NCBI GenBank assembly: GCA_002633025.1
Contig: NMRB01001535.1
Span: 102,402 to 166,401 of the forward strand
Direction: 5' to 3'
Source of the DNA: Notospermus geniculatus
Taxonomy: Eukaryota > Nemertea > Pilidiophora > Heteronemertea > Lineidae
Length of the DNA: 64,000 nucleotides
Part shown: one piece after another, positions 58,808 through 64,000 of the stretch
Numbering within the stretch: the stretch's first letter is position 1
Layout: every line of letters begins with the position of its first letter
Notes under the pieces: model-generated
Seen by the model: only the letters and a program-made list of their open reading frames with translations
Told to the model about the DNA's origin: nothing
The model's database searches: none
Program-made: the position numbers and the translations under genes

Positions 58808-61800
58808 GTGAGTGGAGTCGATGTTGTAATGTCGAGTGTCTTATCGACCCTTGTCTGAATGTAATCAGTAGCAGCTGCCCTTGCCCAGTAAAGTTCATTG
58901 ATGGAAATCTTCCTGATTCTGGGGCAGAATCTCAACCATATGATACCCAACCTTGCTGTTGATCATTACTGATGACTGAGGCTGCATAACTGTCATTATT
59001 AGCTTATGATGATGGTTCATGGGGCTGCAAAGATTGCACCATGATTAGAATCTTGATTTCAACACCTTAGTCCTCATAATTAAATGAGAGCATAGGTGTT
59101 CAAAATTCTAGTTGAAATTGAGAGCTAAAGTTGATCATGTCAACTTACACTGTGTCAATTTCAGCTTAAAGATGTTGATGGAACCCTAGAAATGTTGAAT
59201 TTATGCATTGACATGTGATATCAAAAACTGATTGTTTATGTGGTGTTTTTCCTGATTCTCTCTAACCTTTTTGTTTCAGGCAATCACATCCTGCCAGAGG
59301 AAGATTTGAGAGAATTTTTCTGTCGACTTTTGAATAGAAATCCCAGAGAGAGAGACCTTGAGGTAAAAATGTGGAGAAGTTGCATTTTGGGCAGATCCAA
59401 GTTGGACCCTGTCACCCACTTAACTAAACTACCGGTACTTAACTAAAAATCTTTATAAGCCAAATCTGATCTCTGATTTGGTGTCCAGTGAAATGCTCCA
59501 AACTGCCACCCAGTATTGTAAGTGTAATGACATGTTTTACCCAAATTCATTTGAGAGGTAAATTCTCATGGAGTTGAGCAGTGATGAGCCTCATGGATTT
59601 GTGATTTGACCTACTTTCTTGAGGTCACTGAGGTCAAAGTGCAGACTTGAAAAGTTTTGAATCATCTCAAAATGTAAAGCGCATCTAATATTTTTCAGCT
59701 TCACGCCGAAGAAATCATTCCTGCTGTTGTGAGATTTGTGCGGCAGTTGGACTCCGTCGATGATCTTGAAGAAGTTGGCCACCATGTGTTCAGTACGGAC
59801 CGAGCGGACCTAAAGAGCAAAATGAAACGGTTTCAGCAAAGTGTGCAGTATTACCTCAACGGAACTGAGGAAGGCTTCCTTAAATACCTCCCCAAAACCC
59901 ATGGTTCGTTTCACATGCTTTAATTTAGCGGTGCACTTATTGACATTCGCTGCCATCCTGCTTGTGTTTATGACACTTTCTCTGGTTGGTTTTAGTTATG
60001 GATGCTACCATGGTTAATCTGTCACATATTTTTCATGGACATTCTCCAAAACTAACAGAATGTACTCAGTGTGGTTTTATTTGATGTTGATTTATCCTGC
60101 TGATGCTGATTTACTCTCTTCCTTTTCAGGTGTTTTTCCAGAACAAAAAAGCCCATCAAAGGACCCAGGGAGTTACCCCGCCCTGAGACCTGGTGAGACC
60201 AGCAAGGCATATGAGGTGAATTATGAGATTGGAATATCTCAAACTTGTCTGAATAAAAATTGGTCACTGTGTTCAGTTTTGTCTTCTCGGCCACCTACAG
60301 TTATACATGGAATATGGTTTTGAAATCAGCTCTTTTTCATTGAATTCATGCATCAAAATACATGTATGTTGTGCTGGAGTTTTAATTCCGAGAATGTCGG
60401 GTACAGTACCCCTCTGTATGAAAGATGCACAAGTCTATTGCTAATTTGATTGTTTCTGTCAATGTTGACTTCTGTAGTCAGGACGGCTCTCGGTGTTGCT
60501 AGAGACAGCGGTGTTCTCAGTAATGATATTACTTTTCTCTAAAGGAACAACTCTCGGAGGCAGAATCTGTTTACATCAAGGGAGAATCAGGCTATGCCAT
60601 GCCTCAGATGCCAACCCCTTCCATAGTCATTGAACCACCTAGTCAAGCCAAGGCTGAGAGGCCTGAGAAAGCAGTCAAGGCTGAGGCTCTTCATGGAAAA
60701 ATCATGAAGATCGAATCCGAACGTGAAGAAGAACAACCTTCAGGTAACATTAATGTTGTATAGACCTTGTGCAGTGGCACATTTCTGCCGTCCATGATAA
60801 AGTGCGCCACGTGTAGATTGCGTCATGGTTGAAGCGTTGACGACAAAGTGCAACACGTAGGTCGGCGATGTCAATTTGACCGTCAAGACGGCGGATTTTC
60901 TGTGATGACATCATCTGCACATGGTCTATATAACTGTAATCATTACATGATCACTGTAATGTAACGCCTCAGACACCCCATGGGATAAATGTTGGTATTA
61001 TTTTTCTCTCTGTTCATCTTCAAGTCTGATTACTTTGTACTGATGTCCTATTCTACTTCTATTACCAGGGAGTGTTCGGCAAAAACTCAGCGACCCACAT
61101 AAACTGAGCTCCATCTCCAGTTCGTCATCCAGTAGTAACTCATCTAGTCCAAACCGTCTCAGTCCAGAGGCCTCTTTACCAGGCATGAAAATATCTAGCA
61201 AAGTAAGTTTGAGTACTTTACTTACCTCTTGAAATCCTGAGATTGCCATGCGATCCTGCTCTTCTTGGTGGTCGCTTCCCTGGATCATTAGAGGAAATGG
61301 ATTGGAAGCCAAACAGCTGCAGGTTGTGGGTGGAACCTTATTGAACCCTGCCTTGATGAAGACTTGCAGGAATCGTCTGCTAGGATAGAACAGATACATT
61401 ACAAAATCGCTATCATTTTCAGTTATCGGGTGCTGCGAGAGCGAGTGCTGAGAAATTAGCAGAGGCGGGAGTTGGCCCTCTTCTGGTTTCCCCAGAAATC
61501 ATGAGAATCGCCAGCGAACGACATCAAAAAGGCCTGATGAGTCCGTTTATTTATCAAGTTCTAACACAGGTAAGATTTTCTTGGTTGGGGCCAAAATTTG
61601 AGATGCCGTTTGTGTGCCTTGCCCCAGATGGGCAAAAAGAGTGGGACCCTTTTTAGAGCATTTTCTATATTCCATTTCGACTTTGCCATACCTGTTAACC
61701 CTTTCATTCCATAAGTAGTGTCTGCTGGTGTCGTCCATTTTGGGCCCAATTATGTCAACCATTCAAGTGGTATTTTTGCCCTAACAACTCTGTTTTTTCT

Positions 61801-63983
61801 ATCCATAAGGGAGAGGTGAAGATAGAGGTTTGTTTGGAAGATGAAAGATGTAGAGATCTCCCTCCAGCAGTGGACTTCTTTAGGCCAATCCGGCAAAGTA
61901 TGTACGGCATTCTGTTTAACAGTAACGCTGGACAGTCCAAAAGAGCACAGAAAGGTAAGTATACAGGCACAGATCCAAAGGGGCGCACCTGGTGCACGCC
62001 CCCTGTTTTGGCCAACAAATCTGTAAAATGACCGTGAAATTCTGGAACTTGGTGCAGATTTCAATGTTCCTAGCACAGAACGCCCCCTCTTTTCCCAAAT
62101 CCTGGATTCGTCCCTGGTATATTATCATACTGTTTCTGAATGTGGGTGGTTTTCTATGCATCACTCTTTCTTTCATGCGTTAAAAAATCTCAAATTTGTC
62201 CTTGCTATATTTGCAGAAGGTAGTCCTGATGTGGTCGTGAAAGAATGGGTTGTTCGTCCAGGCTCCAGCGTGGCGTTGGCAGAGCTCGTGCATGGTACTA
62301 AACTAGATTGGTCATCACAGGTACCAACAGTCAAACGGTTATGGCTTGGTCAGCTGGTAGAAGATAAGAACAGAAGATTACGTGCATTCCTCAGTTGTAT
62401 GGGGGGAGATTATTCACCTCTCATGCTGAATACCTCCTATGTACCACAGCATTTATTGCTGTTATGTTGTGTGTTAAGGTAAGTCATTTATCCTTGTCAC
62501 TATTGTTAGGATGGGTGAAGTTTGTTGAATTTTGCAGACTTTAGAGTGGTACATGTCTTCATGTACTATTAAATGTAACTCATAACTGTCCTTGTCAGTT
62601 TTGGTGTTCTCCTGTTTCCTCCTGCTATTTTGTCTCAATAATATGTAAATTTCTCACTTTCAGCCATTGAATTGTCAAAATAATTCGTCAGATAAAGATA
62701 TTATTTCACGAGGCGCAACAGAGTGAAATGATACCTTTGTCTGATGAAAACTCTACTTATTAATCAATGTGATGCTTTTAGCTGATAGGCCTACTATAGA
62801 CACAATATTTTATGCAACCAAAGATCAAATTCATAAAGTATGGCCAAGTGAGTTCGCCTGGTAGGCCCAAGTGTGGTTGCCGAACATACCGTGAATTTCG
62901 ATTGTAGGACTTGCCACTTGCAGCAGCATAGTTCTAAGCCACTGGCCAACTAGCCACAGATGCATGCAACGCATCAATATTGATATTGCCCGAGGGGCCT
63001 AGCTTTGTAGTTGGCTTGAAATTCGAAGGTTTGGCAGTGCACCACACAACATGATAGAAAACGGGCAAGCTCCTAGGCTGATTTGAAGGCCTAACAAATG
63101 TAGTGGAATATAAAGTCTTAGGACACACTAAATTATTGCATGATCACATGGTTGTTGTAATGACGCACTGTGATTGGCTTTCAGATACATGATGATGGAA
63201 AAAGATGGATGTCTTCTCCGCAAGCAAGAACTTGATGCATTCCTTGCCCAGAGTGTCTCGCGTCACCTTCATACATATCACCTTCATCAAGAAATCCAGG
63301 TCGGTGTTCGTCATTCTTACTCTGTCATGTTTGCCACGTCTGAAACTTGTCAAAGTGTTACGTGTCTCTGACCAACGATCAGTAGTTCCCGAGTTCAAAT
63401 CAATGCATTTTCCTTTTGTATTTCAGTTACCTAGTCTCCAACCCCGTGGTATTCACCTTGGGAACCTGTTCATGTCAGGAGTGGAGGCCGCTATCTATGC
63501 CAACGATGTCTGCGGTGCCCCTATTCCTTGGTCGATGTGCTGTCCATGGCGGTTCTTCGATGGGAAAGTTTTCCACCTCAAATTGATGAAAGCTACCAGT
63601 GGTGCTCCTTTAGTTGATATCTGTGAGGGACAGGTAAGGCTTGTGGGGCGAATCATTGCGAATGTGCTCTGGCTCTATTCATACTCCACAAATGATTGCA
63701 AAACGGTTTCAAGGAATACCACCGGACAGGGACACCGAAAATGAATTCTGTTTGTTCATTAGCTTCTCTTGATTTAATTTCAAGGTTGAAATGGTCATGG
63801 CCGTAGAGAGAATGCGACAGGCCATCATGGAGGGTGTAACCTTTGAGTTTGCCAAACCGTCATTCGGCACTCCAGCCCCATCGGTAGGAGCTGAACACTA
63901 CGAATTCCAGCCAGCGGGTCCATCACATGCGGGAACTCCTCCAAGATCAAGGCCGGGGTTTGGTAGAGGCAGGGGAGGCAGTG
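58081..63983 (+). CDS. FAM120A: FAM120A/B/C-type protein (constitutive coactivator of PPAR-gamma-like), 3' end off window
   Basis: Twelve exons: 58081-58807, 59280-59362, 59699-59903, 60130-60215, 60545-60743, 61069-61202, 61423-61569, 61810-61954, 62217-62478, 63185-63299, 63427-63633 and 63785-63983. All are GT-AG with agreeing phases, about 836 residues. The start MGVQSLLGYIENVCPSA matches the family start. Hallmarks: DRLYGGYFSDWVCGGQWN, KGTPPPKIWWLPP, LREN-GFDGL, GNHILPEEDL, HQKGLMSPFIYQVLT, VKRLWLGQLVEDKNRRLRAF, LRKQELDAFLAQ, GAPIPWSMCCPWRFFDGK. Vertebrate members are RNA-binding or coactivator proteins with a PIN/XPG-like N-terminal domain; FAM120A scaffolds Src-family kinases. Exon 12 ends FGRGRGGSG at a donor, so the Arg/Gly-rich C-terminus continues to the right. 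The donor after 59903 (GTTCGT) is weak. The invertebrate gene is probably the pro-orthologue of FAM120A, B and C; the symbol is by family, not by proven orthology. Confidence 0.95.
60130..61202 (+). CDS. FAM120A: FAM120 exons 4-6: variable linker
   Basis: Three exons (60130-60215, 60545-60743, 61069-61202) encode a low-complexity linker rich in Glu, Lys, Ser and Pro, for example KAERPEKAVKAEAL and a run of serines (SSISSSSSSNSSSPNR). The corresponding region of vertebrate FAM120A is also disordered and Ser-rich, so lack of detailed similarity is expected. Phases 1-0, 0-1 and 1-0 connect flanking conserved exons without a break. Confidence 0.85.
61423..63633 (+). CDS. FAM120A: FAM120 exons 7-11: conserved C-terminal module
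   Basis: Exons 61423-61569, 61810-61954, 62217-62478, 63185-63299 and 63427-63633. They encode the second conserved block: PEIMRIASERHQKGLMSPFI, EVKIEVCLEDERCRDLPPA, RPIRQSMYGILF, VKRLWLGQLVEDKNRRL, PQHLLLLCCVLRYM, GVEAAIYANDVCGAPIPW and LVDICEGQ. The order and spacing match vertebrate FAM120A closely, with no frameshift. Confidence 0.94.
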
Positions 63984-64000
63984 GTAAGGACACTTCATTC

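Noticed and set aside
58079-58950. Several minus-strand ORFs opposite FAM120 exon 1
   Set aside because: Antisense shadows of a clearly conserved coding exon.

Overview
This is a eukaryotic (metazoan) window. Its genes are split into short exons with GT-AG introns of 0.1-3 kb, intergenic DNA is AT-leaning, and short inverted-repeat elements and minisatellites are everywhere. The gene set (metabotropic glutamate receptor, FAM120-type coactivator, KEOPS subunit TPRKB, secreted CCDC3-like protein) and the repeat style (many copies of the TAGGCCTA core and ACATGTA strings) fit a marine invertebrate, perhaps a non-vertebrate deuterostome. I cannot name the species from sequence alone.

Layout. From 1 to about 36.1 kb I recognise no protein-coding gene. 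The stretch holds a 620-bp tandem duplication (7.0-8.3 kb), a 31-bp and a 42-bp minisatellite, tRNA-derived SINE-like copies, and at least ten foldback/MITE-like elements, several with target-site duplications. A metabotropic glutamate receptor begins mid-gene at 36,167 on the + strand and runs to 45.3-45.8 kb; its N-terminal exons are not visible, so much of the left half may be one very long intron. Two phase-compatible last exons give two tails that end in different PDZ-ligand motifs. On the minus strand follow part of a secreted CCDC3-like protein (three exons, 53.4 to 49.0 kb) and a complete four-exon TPRKB/CGI-121 gene (56.5 to 55.1 kb). Divergently from TPRKB, a FAM120A/B/C-type gene starts at 58,081 on the + strand; twelve exons are present and it continues past the right edge.

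The four genes do not form a pathway. The receptor would act at the plasma membrane in signalling, TPRKB in cytosolic/nuclear tRNA t6A formation, FAM120 in RNA binding or nuclear-receptor coactivation, and the CCDC3-like protein outside the cell. Exon boundaries were set by eye from splice consensus, reading-phase agreement and similarity to remembered family members; no alignment was run.

Main points for a second look: (1) the receptor has Ala where the family has the lysine that grips the glutamate side-chain carboxylate; (2) alternative receptor tails ending ETEV or ESTL, the first with repeated EY-type motifs; (3) a roughly 51-bp dispersed element in at least a dozen copies on both strands, one of them split by a MITE; (4) a hammerhead-ribozyme-like repeat present twice; (5) a hairpin element about 55 bp upstream of the TPRKB start. 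Three single-N positions sit at the junctions or ends of near-identical repeats and look like assembly joins rather than biology.
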